Positions 25,231-33,682 of a stretch of 64,000 nucleotides of DNA are shown one piece after another. The stretch lies in NCBI RefSeq assembly GCF_001704635.1, contig NZ_MAXF01000085.1:1-64000 (forward strand), written 5' to 3'. Position numbers and translations under genes: made by a program. Source of the stretch: Streptomyces sparsogenes (GTDB taxonomy: Bacteria; Actinomycetota; Actinomycetes; Streptomycetales; Streptomycetaceae). The notes beneath the pieces were generated by a model. The model worked only from the letters and a program-made list of their open reading frames with translations, made no database searches and was not told the DNA's origin. The stretch's first letter is position 1. Each line of letters opens with the position of its first letter.

Positions 25231-25551
25231 TCAGCCTTTGCCGCCCGACGGCATGTGGCTCTCCATCGACCTGATCGTGCTCGGGTCGATTCCTTCGCCG
25301 CCGTCCGCCTCGGCCTTCGTGCTCTTCTCGGGCTTGTCCTCGTCTTTGGCGGCGAGTGGCTTGGGCACCGGCATGTGACTCTCCTGTGCCACGAGGGGCG
25401 TGGGGGCCGGCATGTGGCCCTCGTCCATCGTCGTGACAGGGGTGGGAGCCGGCATGTGGCCCTCGTCCGTCGCGGCGAGAGTCGTGGGAACAGAATCGGC
25501 TTCCAGGGGTCGATAGGCGTCGGATTGGGGCTTCTTGTCTTGGTTTGTCAC
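25231..25551 (-). CDS. AfsS-like repeat protein
   Basis: 106 aa, highly charged, without signal peptide. It contains four units of an AfsS-type repeat: TDEGHMPAPTP, MDEGHMPAPTP, QESHMPVPKP and, at the C-terminus, MESHMPSGGKG. Tandem D-x-H-M-P-x-P units are what I recall as the hallmark of AfsS, the small activator downstream of AfsR; S. coelicolor AfsS is shorter (63 aa). A Lys/Glu/Asp-rich segment separates units 3 and 4. GTG 25551 is chosen because GGAG stands 6 nt upstream; ATG 25563 has no Shine-Dalgarno. Located right after the AfsR-like gene, with an 11-bp direct repeat suited to SARP binding upstream. Predicted role: pleiotropic activator of secondary metabolism or stress genes. Confidence 0.85.
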   Translation of the reverse strand: MTNQDKKPQSDAYRPLEADSVPTTLAATDEGHMPAPTPVTTMDEGHMPAPTPLVAQESHMPVPKPLAAKDEDKPEKSTKAEADGGEGIDPSTIRSMESHMPSGGKG

Positions 25552-25725
25552 ACTGAACTCCATCGGAAGCAGGTGGGAACGGCGTCCGTAACGCCCGCCC
25601 GGCGACTCCCCCGTGGGTCGCCGGACGGGCGCCGCAGGGGCCGCCCACCTTACGGTGAGACCTCACAGCCGACCCGTCTGCCCCCCGCGGGGACGGATCG
25701 ACTGCTTCAAGAGTTCCGTACGGCG

Positions 25726-25743
25726 ATAAACGAACGATGAACG
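25726..25743 (-). promoter_or_regulatory. SARP/AfsR-type direct repeat upstream of the AfsS-like gene
   Basis: On the minus strand CGTTCAT (25743-25737) and CGTTTAT (25732-25726) repeat with an 11-bp period, the spacing SARP proteins use. It lies between the AfsR-like stop (25759) and the AfsS-like gene, as AfsR sites do in front of afsS. Confidence 0.6.
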
Positions 25744-25758
25744 AGACGTTCGGCGGCG

Positions 25759-28683
25759 TTATGCCGCGGCCGCGAGTGTAAGGAGCCCCTGAACTTCCTC
25801 CGCCTCGGGCGCGTTCAACTGCTCGTGAATGGCCAGCGCCTCGCGCCAACAGGCGTCAGCGCGTCCAGCCTGCCCGAGTTCCAGCAGTGCCTTACCCAGT
25901 ACGGTGAGCACGATGGCGCGCCTCCACTCGCCACCGATGCCGCGCAGCGCGAGGGCCTGTTCGGCGTGCTGGGCTGCCTGGGGAGCGTGACGCATCACCA
26001 GATGGGCCTCCGCCAAGCGCTGATGGGTCATCCCCTCCCACAGGGGCTGACGGTTCTCGCGGAACAAGTCAAGCGCCTCTTTGAGCTGTTCGAGCGCCTC
26101 GACCGCCTTCTCCGCACGGGTCAGCACCATGCCGAGCGCGTACTTCGCGTTGGCCAGGCGCAGTGTCCGCCCAAGACTCTCGTAGATCTGGACGCCCTCC
26201 CGCGCCAGCTCTACAGCACTGTCGGTGCGTCCCATCTCGATACGCACACGCGCCAGGTTGCACAGGGCGCTCGCCTCGCAGGGGCGGTCTGCGATGGCGC
26301 GGTAGGCCTCAATGGCTTTGAGGAAGTGGGTTTCCGCGTCGTTGAGGGCCCTTCGAGTGACCCCTGCGATGATGCCGCGTTCGGTGAGGGCGCGCCCGAC
26401 GGACACCGGGTCATCCGCCTGGGAGATCAGCATCAGAGCGCGCTCGGCCTCCGCGTCGGCCTCCTCGAACCTGCCTGTCAATCCACGAACCTTGGACAAG
26501 CACGTACGGGCACGCCCTTCCGTCCTGGTATCGGCCGAGGCGTGTGCGGCTTCGCTGATCGTCACGGCGACAGCTTCGTAACGAGGCGCATTGGCTCCCG
26601 ATTCGGCGAGGTCGACGGAGGCCGCCAACAGGTCCGCGGCGCGGCGCAGCGTCGCGCCGGAGGCGGACTGCTGGGCGCAGGCCAACAGGCAGTCGGCCTC
26701 GGTGAACAGCCAGTCGAGCGCGGCGTCGTGGTCCGCGAAGTCGAGCCCCGTCTGCTCGGTGGGCGACAGATGGTCCACCAGCCGGTCCCCCGGCCGCTCC
26801 AGTGCGTACACGCGCGCGGCCGTGGCGAGGTAGAAGTCCAGCAGCCGCGACATCGCCGCCTCACGGTCCGCCACGGGCTGATCCCGTTCCGCACAGTCAC
26901 GCGCGTAGAGGCGTACGAGATCGTGGTAGCGGTAGCGCCCGGGGGCCGCGGATTCCAGCAGCGAGGCGTCGACGAGGGACTCGATGAGTTCCTCGGCGTC
27001 GATAGGGTCCATGTCGAGGACGACGGCGGCCGCCGCCAGTGAGATGTCCGGCCCGTCGGCGAGCCCCAGCAGGCGGAACGCCTCTCCCTGGGCGGGCTCC
27101 AGCTGACCGTATCCGAGCTCGAAGGTGGCCTTGACCGCCAAGTCGCCCGCTCGCAGCTCGTCCAGCCGGCGGCGCTCGTTGCCGAGCTTGCGGGCCAGCG
27201 TGGACACGGTCCATGTGCGGCGCGCGGCGAGCCGGGAGGCGGCGATGCGGATGGCCAGGGGCAGGAAGCCGCACGCGGCCACCACGTCCATGGCCGCGTC
27301 CCGCTCGGAGGCGACCCGCTCCTCGCCGACGATGCGGGTGAAGAGGACGAGCGCCTCCTCAGGGCTCATCACGTCCAGGTCGACCAGGTGGGCGCTCTCC
27401 AGGTCGACCATGCGGACGCGGCTGGTGATCAGCGCGGCGCAGCCCTCCGTCCCGGGCAGCAGGGGACGCACCTGCGCGGCGTCGCGGGCGTTGTCCAGGA
27501 GGGTCAGCACACGTCGGTTGTCGAGGGTGGAGCGGTAGAGCGCGGCGCGCTCCTCGACGCCGTCCGGGATGGCCGTGTCCGGGACGCCGAGGGCTCGCAG
27601 GAAGGCCCCCAGGACGGCTTCCGGCTCGGCGGGGACGGGCCCCGCGCCCTGGAGGTCCACGTAGAGTTGGCCGTCCGGGAAGTGGTGGCGGGCCGCGTGC
27701 GCGACATGGACCGCCAGGGTCGTCTTGCCGACGCCGCCGATGCCCGCGACCGCTGACACGGCCATGACATGCCCCTCCGCGGTGGCGAGCTGGTCGCTCA
27801 GTTCCTTGACGAAAGCGGCGCGTCCCGTGAAGTCCGCCACGGTCGCGGGAAGCTGGGCCGGTCGTACGAAGACGAGTCCCGCGGGCGCCCGGCTGTCCAC
27901 GGGCGCGGCCAGTTGGGCGTCCGCCTGCAGGATGCGCTGATGCAGCTCGGACAGCTCCGCGCAGGGGTCCACCCCGAGGTCCTCGGCCAGCAGCCGCCGG
28001 GTGTCGTTGTACACGGCCAGCGCCTCGGCCTGACGCCCGCTGCGGTAGAGCGCCAGCATCAACAGCTCGCGCAGCCGCTCGCGGAGCGGGTGGGCGGCGG
28101 TGAGGGCGGTGAGTTCGGAGACCGCTTCCATGTGGTGGCCGAGTTCCAGGTCGAGGTCGAGCCTGGCCTCGATGAGGGAGAGGTGCCACTCCGTGAGCCG
28201 GGTGCGCTGGGCCTCCGCGTACGGCCCGGGCACATTGGCCAGGGACTCGCCGTCCCAGAGGTCCAGCGCCTCGCCGATCAGTTCACGGGCCCGGGCCCGG
28301 TCGCCGGAGTTCCTCGCCTTCTCTGCCTCCGTGACCAGGCTTTCTGCCACTTCGGTGTCTAGCGCGCCCATCCCCACCTGGACGGCGTAGCCCCCCGACT
28401 CACTGATCAGGACGTCCGAGTGCGGGGCGAAGGCCTTGCGGAGTCGGGAGGCGTAGGTGCGCAGCGCCGCGATGGCCGCGTCCGGGGGGTCGTCGCCCCA
28501 CAGGGCGTCCACCAGCTCCGGGGCGGTCGCGGTGCGTCCGCCGCGCAGCAGCAGGGCGGCGAGCAAGGCTTTCTGCTGCGGTGAACCCGTGTTGAGCTGT
28601 TCCTCGCCTCGCCAGGCCCGTACCGGTCCGAGCACGGTGAAGCGCAAGGGCTGTTCCTGCCCTCGCCCCTTCTCGCCGGCCAT
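25759..28683 (-). CDS. AfsR-like SARP regulator (DNA-binding, BTAD, NB-ARC, TPR)
   Basis: 974 aa, close to the 993 aa of S. coelicolor AfsR. Order: OmpR-type winged helix (RFTVLGPVRAWRGEEQLNTG ... ATAPELVDALWGDDPPDAAI, about 15-100), BTAD helices (AEAQRTRLTEWHLSLIEARL, about 150-250), NB-ARC ATPase with P-loop GIGGVGKTTLAVH near 315 and TSRVRM/LPLAIRIAASRLA further on, then TPR repeats (about 690-960). GGGGGAG precedes ATG 28683. It would bind SARP direct repeats, for example at 25726-25743, and recruit RNA polymerase; phosphorylation by an AfsK-type kinase is expected from the family. Its promoter region resembles that of the paralogue upstream. Confidence 0.93.
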   Translation of the reverse strand: MAGEKGRGQEQPLRFTVLGPVRAWRGEEQLNTGSPQQKALLAALLLRGGRTATAPELVDALWGDDPPDAAIAALRTYASRLRKAFAPHSDVLISESGGYAVQVGMGALDTEVAESLVTEAEKARNSGDRARARELIGEALDLWDGESLANVPGPYAEAQRTRLTEWHLSLIEARLDLDLELGHHMEAVSELTALTAAHPLRERLRELLMLALYRSGRQAEALAVYNDTRRLLAEDLGVDPCAELSELHQRILQADAQLAAPVDSRAPAGLVFVRPAQLPATVADFTGRAAFVKELSDQLATAEGHVMAVSAVAGIGGVGKTTLAVHVAHAARHHFPDGQLYVDLQGAGPVPAEPEAVLGAFLRALGVPDTAIPDGVEERAALYRSTLDNRRVLTLLDNARDAAQVRPLLPGTEGCAALITSRVRMVDLESAHLVDLDVMSPEEALVLFTRIVGEERVASERDAAMDVVAACGFLPLAIRIAASRLAARRTWTVSTLARKLGNERRRLDELRAGDLAVKATFELGYGQLEPAQGEAFRLLGLADGPDISLAAAAVVLDMDPIDAEELIESLVDASLLESAAPGRYRYHDLVRLYARDCAERDQPVADREAAMSRLLDFYLATAARVYALERPGDRLVDHLSPTEQTGLDFADHDAALDWLFTEADCLLACAQQSASGATLRRAADLLAASVDLAESGANAPRYEAVAVTISEAAHASADTRTEGRARTCLSKVRGLTGRFEEADAEAERALMLISQADDPVSVGRALTERGIIAGVTRRALNDAETHFLKAIEAYRAIADRPCEASALCNLARVRIEMGRTDSAVELAREGVQIYESLGRTLRLANAKYALGMVLTRAEKAVEALEQLKEALDLFRENRQPLWEGMTHQRLAEAHLVMRHAPQAAQHAEQALALRGIGGEWRRAIVLTVLGKALLELGQAGRADACWREALAIHEQLNAPEAEEVQGLLTLAAAA

Positions 28684-28811
28684 GGTCTCCCCCTGCCTAT
28701 GCCTCCCAGTTGCACGGGCCAGTTTGCCCTGCCGGTGCCCCTTACGTCAGTAGGGGCAAGGCGTCTCCACAAGGCCTGCCAGAGTTGGCGAGGCGGTGAT
28801 CTGGCGAATCG
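28684..28811 (-). promoter_or_regulatory. promoter/leader of AfsR-like gene, similar to that of the paralogue
   Basis: The words CTGACGTA, GGCAGGGCA and a G-rich ribosome site occur in the same order before both the intact gene (28683) and the truncated paralogue (31271). This shows that the duplication included the promoter and that both copies may still be expressed. Confidence 0.55.
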
Positions 28812-31271
28812 TCAGATGGCTGGATCGCTTTCAGTCAGGTGCTTGGCGTCCCGCAGGGGAGTGGGATGGCTGAGAAAGGGGGGCTGGCGTGAGGAGATAC
28901 CGGGTGCCGTGGTCGACAATCGGTCCATATTCCCCGGATCGGCCACCTCGAGCCGCTTCCGGATGGCCTGTGCCTCGCTCCAGCACTCCTCCGCCAGGGC
29001 TCGCTGTCCCAGGGCCGTCAGAGCCTTGGCGTGCACCGTAAGAAAGGACAGGCGGCGCCATTCACCGCCGAGGCCGCCCAGGGCGAGTGACCGCTCTGCG
29101 TGCGCCACCGCCTGGGCGGGGCGATTCGCTGCCAGATGAGTTTCGGCCAGCCGGAAATGCGTCATGCCCTCCCACAGCGGTTGACGCGCCTCGCGAAATG
29201 TGACGAGCGCGTGGGTGAGTTGGTCGAGCGCCTCGTCCAGGCGGCCTGCGCTCGTCAGCGTTATCCCCAGTGTGTACATCGCGTTGGCGAGCCGCAGCGG
29301 GGCGCCGAGCCGCCGGTAGATGGAGACGCTCTGCTCGGCCAGCTCGACGCCCGTCCGGGTGCGGCCGCGGTGCACATGGAGGCGGGCCAGGTTGGCCAGG
29401 GCGCTCGCCTCGCCGGCCTCGTTGCTCTCGGCGCGGAAAGCGGCGAGCGCCTGCATCATGAACGTCTCGGCGTCCTCGTACCGCTCCTGGCTGTAGGCGA
29501 CGATGCCCAGTTGGTTGGGCGCGCGGCTGGCGACCACCGGATCGTCGGGCGCCAGTTCCAGTGCCCGGCGCAGTTCCAGGTCCGCCTCGGCGAAGCGGCC
29601 GGCGAAGCTATGCAGATGGCCCAGCGCGGAGCGTGCCCGGGCCTCGGTCCGGAAGTCCCGCGCGTCGTGCGCGGCGTCGCTGATCGACCGTGCCGCGTCC
29701 TCGTACTGGGGCGACCGGGCCCCGGATTCGGCGAGGTCGAGCGCGGCCATCAGCAGGTCGGCGGCGCGGCGGCGGGTGCTCGCGCCGACGCATCGCAGCG
29801 CGCAGGCGATCAGGCAGTCGGCCTCGGTGAACAGCCAGTCGAGCGCGGCCCCCGAGGACTCGAAACGCAGCCCCGGATGGCCTGTGGCCCGGAAGTGGCC
29901 GACTGTTCTGTCCCCGGGGCGCTCCAGCGCGTACACGTGGGCCGCCGTGGCGAGGTAGAAATCGAGCAGCCGCGACAGCGCGGCGTCCCGCTCGGCGACC
30001 GGCTGAATGTCGCGCCCCGCACACGCCCGCGCATACAGCCGCACCAGGTCATGGAAGCGGTAGCGCCCCGGCACGGTGGGTTCCAGCAGCGAGATGTCCA
30101 CGAGGGACCCGAGAAGCCCGGCGGTGTCCTCCTCGTCCAGGTCCAGCAGGGCCGCCGCGGCGGGCAGCGAGATGTCGGGCCCGTCGGCCAGCCCCAGCAG
30201 CCGGAAGGCCCGGGCCTGCCGCGGCTCCAGCTGCCCGTAGCCCAGCTCGAAGCTGGCCTTGACCGCCAGGTCCCCGGCCCGCAGCTCGTCCAGCCGGCGC
30301 CGCTCGTCGGCCAGCTTGCGGGCGAGGACGGAGACCGTCCAGGTGCGGCGGGAGGCCAGTCGGCAGGCCGCTATGCGGATGGCGAGTGGGAGGAAGCCGC
30401 AGGACGCCAGGACGTCCATGACCTCCTCGCGCTCGACGCTCGCCCGCTCCTGGCCGACGATCAGGGCGAAGAGCGCGAACGCCTCCGCCGGGCTCATCAC
30501 GTCCAGGTCGACCAGGTGGGCGCCCTCCAGGCCGGCCATGTTGGTCCGGCTGGTGACCAGCGCGGCGCAGCCGCCCGCGCCGTCGCCCGGGAGGAGCGGG
30601 CGGATCTGGGCGGCGTCGCGGGCGTTGTCCAGCAGGACCAGGACCCGGCGGCCCTCCAGGGCCGAGCGGTAGAGCGCCGCGCGCTCCTCCGCGCCGTCCG
30701 GGATCGCGGCGTCGGGGGTGCCCAGGGAGCGGAGGAAGGCACCCAGCGCGGCTTCCGGCTCGGCTGGGGAGGAGCCCGCGCCACGGAGGTCGATGTAGAG
30801 CTGGCCGTCGGGGAAGTGGCGGCGTGCGGCGTGGGCGATATGGACGGCCAGGGCGGTCTTGCCGATTCCTCCGGTGCCGGCGATGGCCAGGACGGCCGGC
30901 CCGCCGCCCCGGGCGGTCAGCAGCTCGCTCAGCGTCCGTACGGCCTCGGCGCGGCCGGTGAAGTCGGCCACGGCGGCGGGCAGCTGGGCGGGGCGCACGA
31001 CGGAGGCGCCGGCGCGGTGGCCGTCGTGCAGCGCGGTCGGCGCGGCGAGTTCGGCATCGTCGCGGCGGGTCTGCCGCCCTGGCCCGGCGGAGGCGGGGGC
31101 GGGTGGCGGCGCCGTGGCCTCCGTGGCGGATGCGGCGCGGCCGCTCCGTTCCAACTCCAGTTCGATCCGGGCCTCGGAGAGGGCGAGAGCCGCCTCCTCG
31201 TCGCGCCAGGTGGTGTCGCTCCCTGGCGCGCTGCAACCCTCCTGCTCCCCAAGCCGCTTGTCGCCGACCAC
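28812..31271 (-). CDS. AfsR paralogue lacking the SARP DNA-binding region (NB-ARC/TPR only)
   Basis: 819 aa. From about residue 100 on it is collinear with the AfsR-like protein downstream: PAQLPAAVADFTGRAEAVRT, P-loop GTGGIGKTALAVHIAHAARR (about 137), TSRTNM, LPLAIRIAACRLASRRTW and the TPR part. The N-terminus keeps only the first dozen residues (VVGDKRLGEQEG versus MAGEKGRGQEQP) and a BTAD remnant (LALSEARIELELERSG versus LSLIEARLDLDLELGH); the winged helix and most of BTAD are gone, about 170-200 codons. GTG 31271 is chosen by alignment with the AfsR start and a matching G-rich Shine-Dalgarno; an upstream frame to 31307 is unlikely. It could hetero-oligomerise with AfsR and titrate it, or sense a ligand without binding DNA. 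Confidence 0.88.
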   Translation of the reverse strand: MVGDKRLGEQEGCSAPGSDTTWRDEEAALALSEARIELELERSGRAASATEATAPPPAPASAGPGRQTRRDDAELAAPTALHDGHRAGASVVRPAQLPAAVADFTGRAEAVRTLSELLTARGGGPAVLAIAGTGGIGKTALAVHIAHAARRHFPDGQLYIDLRGAGSSPAEPEAALGAFLRSLGTPDAAIPDGAEERAALYRSALEGRRVLVLLDNARDAAQIRPLLPGDGAGGCAALVTSRTNMAGLEGAHLVDLDVMSPAEAFALFALIVGQERASVEREEVMDVLASCGFLPLAIRIAACRLASRRTWTVSVLARKLADERRRLDELRAGDLAVKASFELGYGQLEPRQARAFRLLGLADGPDISLPAAAALLDLDEEDTAGLLGSLVDISLLEPTVPGRYRFHDLVRLYARACAGRDIQPVAERDAALSRLLDFYLATAAHVYALERPGDRTVGHFRATGHPGLRFESSGAALDWLFTEADCLIACALRCVGASTRRRAADLLMAALDLAESGARSPQYEDAARSISDAAHDARDFRTEARARSALGHLHSFAGRFAEADLELRRALELAPDDPVVASRAPNQLGIVAYSQERYEDAETFMMQALAAFRAESNEAGEASALANLARLHVHRGRTRTGVELAEQSVSIYRRLGAPLRLANAMYTLGITLTSAGRLDEALDQLTHALVTFREARQPLWEGMTHFRLAETHLAANRPAQAVAHAERSLALGGLGGEWRRLSFLTVHAKALTALGQRALAEECWSEAQAIRKRLEVADPGNMDRLSTTAPGISSRQPPFLSHPTPLRDAKHLTESDPAI

Positions 31272-31401
31272 GGTGCCCCCCGCACGTACTTTTCCCTGCA
31301 CCGGCAAGTCTGCCCTGCCTCGGCGCGTACGTCAGCAAAGACCGCGCCTTGTCCTGGGCCGACCCTGGTCCCCGGCCTCTTGAAGCGCGCGCGGGCGCAC
31401 T

Positions 31402-31420
31402 AGCTGACGCGTCGTCAGAT
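31402..31420. promoter_or_regulatory. operator site 7
   Basis: AGCTGACGCGTCGTCAGAT: core TGACG and CGTCA with the standard spacing. It lies 10-20 bp before the amidohydrolase start, again in a leader too short for a Shine-Dalgarno. Confidence 0.78.
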
Positions 31421-31439
31421 CGGCGCTACCGTGACACGC

Positions 31440-32666
31440 ATGGAGAGCTTCCCGAAGATAATCTCGGTGGACGACCACACGGTCGAACCCCCTCACGTCT
31501 GGCGGGACCGCCTCCCGTCGAAGTACCGCGACATCGGGCCCCGCGTCGTCCGCGCGCCGCTGAAGGAGATGACCTTCGTCGGCGGGAAGTTCGCCCCGAA
31601 GATGGGCGCCCCCGGCGACGACGGGCCGATCGCGGACTGGTGGGTGTACGAGGATCTGACCCGGCCACTCACCCGCCTCGACACCGCCGTCGGGTACGAC
31701 AGGGACGAGGTCAGGCTCGAGGCGATCACCTACGAGCAGATGCGGCCCGGCTCCTTCTCCGTCCCCGACCGGCTCGCGGACATGGACGTCAACCACGTGC
31801 AGTCCGCGCTGTGCTTCCCGACCTTCCCCCGCTTCTGCGGGCAGACCTTCACCGAGGCCAAGGACCACGAGCTCGGGCTGCTGGCGCTGCGCGCGTACAA
31901 CGACTGGATGGTGGAGGAGTGGTGCGGGCCCGAGGCGCGGGGGCGGCTCATACCGCTGACCCTCATCCCGCTGTGGGACGCCGAGCTGGCCGCCGCGGAG
32001 GTGCGGCGCAACGCCGAGCGCGGGGTGCGGGCCGTGTGCTTCTCGGAGATTCCGCCGAACCTGGGGCTGCCGTCGGTGCACACCGACGCGTGGGACCCCT
32101 TCTTCGCGGCGTGCGACGAGACCGGGACGGTGCTCGCCATGCACATCGGGTCGTCCTCCCGCATGCCCTCGACCTCGGCGGACGCGCCCCCGGCGGTCGG
32201 TTCCACGATCACCTTCGCCAACTGCTGCTTCTCGATGGTCGACTGGCTGATGAGCGGCAAGCTGGACCGCTTCCCCGACCTGAAGATCATGTACGCGGAG
32301 GGCCAGATCGGCTGGATCCCGTACGTCCTGGAGCGCGCCGACGTGGTGTGGGAGGAGAACCGGGGCTGGGGCGGAGTGGCCGACAAGGTGCTGCGGCCGC
32401 CGTCCGAGCTGTTCGCCGAGCACGTCTACGGGTGCTTCTTCGACGACGCCTTCGGGCTGCGCAACCTGGACGCCATCGGGGTGGGCAACGTCCTGTACGA
32501 GACGGACTACCCGCACTCCGACTCGACCTGGCCCAAGTCGCGGGAGGTCGGCGAGGCCCAGATGGGCCATCTGCCGCAGGACGTCGTGGAGCGGATCGTG
32601 CGCGGCAACGCGATCGAGCTGCTGGGGCTCACGGAGGACGGCCTGTGGGCCGGTCCCGGGGCGTGA
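31440..32666 (+). CDS. amidohydrolase family protein (ACMSD-like metal-dependent)
   Basis: 408 aa, amidohydrolase-2 type TIM barrel, related to 2-amino-3-carboxymuconate-semialdehyde decarboxylase. Metal-site features: N-terminal SVDDHTVEPP, central LAMHIGSSS, and C-terminal LYETDYPHSDSTWP with the conserved Asp. Enzymes of this class hydrolyse or decarboxylate cyclic or side-chain carboxyl substrates. Start is ATG 31440 or GTG 31431; neither has a Shine-Dalgarno and operator 7 is only 10-20 bp upstream, so the mRNA is probably leaderless. Heads an operon with the LLM gene (25-bp gap) and the SDR. Confidence 0.87.
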   Translation: MESFPKIISVDDHTVEPPHVWRDRLPSKYRDIGPRVVRAPLKEMTFVGGKFAPKMGAPGDDGPIADWWVYEDLTRPLTRLDTAVGYDRDEVRLEAITYEQMRPGSFSVPDRLADMDVNHVQSALCFPTFPRFCGQTFTEAKDHELGLLALRAYNDWMVEEWCGPEARGRLIPLTLIPLWDAELAAAEVRRNAERGVRAVCFSEIPPNLGLPSVHTDAWDPFFAACDETGTVLAMHIGSSSRMPSTSADAPPAVGSTITFANCCFSMVDWLMSGKLDRFPDLKIMYAEGQIGWIPYVLERADVVWEENRGWGGVADKVLRPPSELFAEHVYGCFFDDAFGLRNLDAIGVGNVLYETDYPHSDSTWPKSREVGEAQMGHLPQDVVERIVRGNAIELLGLTEDGLWAGPGA

Positions 32667-32691
32667 GCGCGGAGGAGGAGGAGGCGGCGGC

Positions 32692-33654
32692 GTGCGGGTT
32701 CTGCCCGAAGGGCGGCTGAGCTACGGGATCCAGCTTCCGGTCCAGTCGCAGAGCACCATGTTCGCCGAGCCGTGGGAGGCGCGGGCCGGCCCGGCCGACC
32801 TCGTGGAGATCGCCCGCGCCGCCGACCGGCTCGGCTTCGCGTACATCGCGGTGTGCGACCACGTCGCGATCCCCAGGCGGCTGGCCGCCGCCATGGGCAC
32901 CGTCTGGTACGACCCGGTGGCCACCCTTGCCTATCTGGCCGCCGCCACCGAGCGGGTGCGGCTGCTCAGCCATGTCGCGGTGGCCGCGCTGCGGCACCCG
33001 CTGCTGACCGCCAAGCAGTACGCGACGCTCGACCGCCTGAGCGGCGGGCGGCTGATCCTGGGGGTCGGGGCCGGGCACGTGCGGGAGGAGTTCGAGGCGC
33101 TCGGGGTGGACTTCGCCGCGCGCGGCGCCCTGCTGGACGAGACCGTCGACGCGCTGAAGGCCGCGCTGGGCCCCGAGGAGTTCCCCGCCTTCCGCGGCGA
33201 GCGGTTCGCGTTCGCGGGGCTGGGGCAGGCTCCGCGCCCCGCGCAGCTGCCCCGGCCGCCGCTGTGGGTGGGCGGGTCCTCGGCCGCGGCGGTGCGCCGG
33301 GCGGCGGAGCGGGGGGACGGCTGGCTGCCCCAGGGCGATCCGCGGGACCGGCTGCCGGGGCAGATCGCCAGGCTGCGCGAGCTGCGCGAGCGGGCCGCCC
33401 GGCGCGACCCCGGCTGCGCCGAGCCCGCCGAGATCGGGGCCATCGCGGAGCCCCTGTACGTGGGCGCCCCCGGCTGGGAGGTCGGCCGGCGGACGCTGAC
33501 CGGGACGCCGGACCGGCTCGCCGAGTCGCTGCGCGCGTACGCGGCGATGGGGGTGGACCAGATCCAGGTGCGGTTCCGCTGCCGCGACCGGGCCGAACTG
33601 ATCGACCAGATGGCGGCCTTCGCCGCCGAGGTCGCTCCGCACCTCGACGACTGA
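32692..33654 (+). CDS. LLM-class F420-dependent oxidoreductase
   Basis: 320 aa luciferase-like barrel. Landmarks: LVEIARAADRLGFAYIAVCD near 30, YLAAATERVRLLSHVAVAAL, DRLSGGRLILGVGAGHVREE near 120, and PLWVGGSSAAAVRRAAERGD near 190. Probably F420-dependent, using cofactor made through FbiC. GTG 32692 follows a run of GGAGGAGGAGGAGG. Second gene of the operon started by operator 7; 28 bp before the SDR. Confidence 0.9.
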   Translation: MRVLPEGRLSYGIQLPVQSQSTMFAEPWEARAGPADLVEIARAADRLGFAYIAVCDHVAIPRRLAAAMGTVWYDPVATLAYLAAATERVRLLSHVAVAALRHPLLTAKQYATLDRLSGGRLILGVGAGHVREEFEALGVDFAARGALLDETVDALKAALGPEEFPAFRGERFAFAGLGQAPRPAQLPRPPLWVGGSSAAAVRRAAERGDGWLPQGDPRDRLPGQIARLRELRERAARRDPGCAEPAEIGAIAEPLYVGAPGWEVGRRTLTGTPDRLAESLRAYAAMGVDQIQVRFRCRDRAELIDQMAAFAAEVAPHLDD

Positions 33655-33682
33655 CCGGGATTTCACGGACGAGGAGGCAACA

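Noticed and set aside
25231..25551. Multi-core RiPP precursor
   Set aside because: Repeats look like one, but there is no leader-processing or modification enzyme nearby, and the units match the AfsS type next to an AfsR-like gene.
31271..31307. Longer N-terminus for the AfsR paralogue
   Set aside because: Alignment with the intact AfsR start and a matching ribosome site place the start at GTG 31271.
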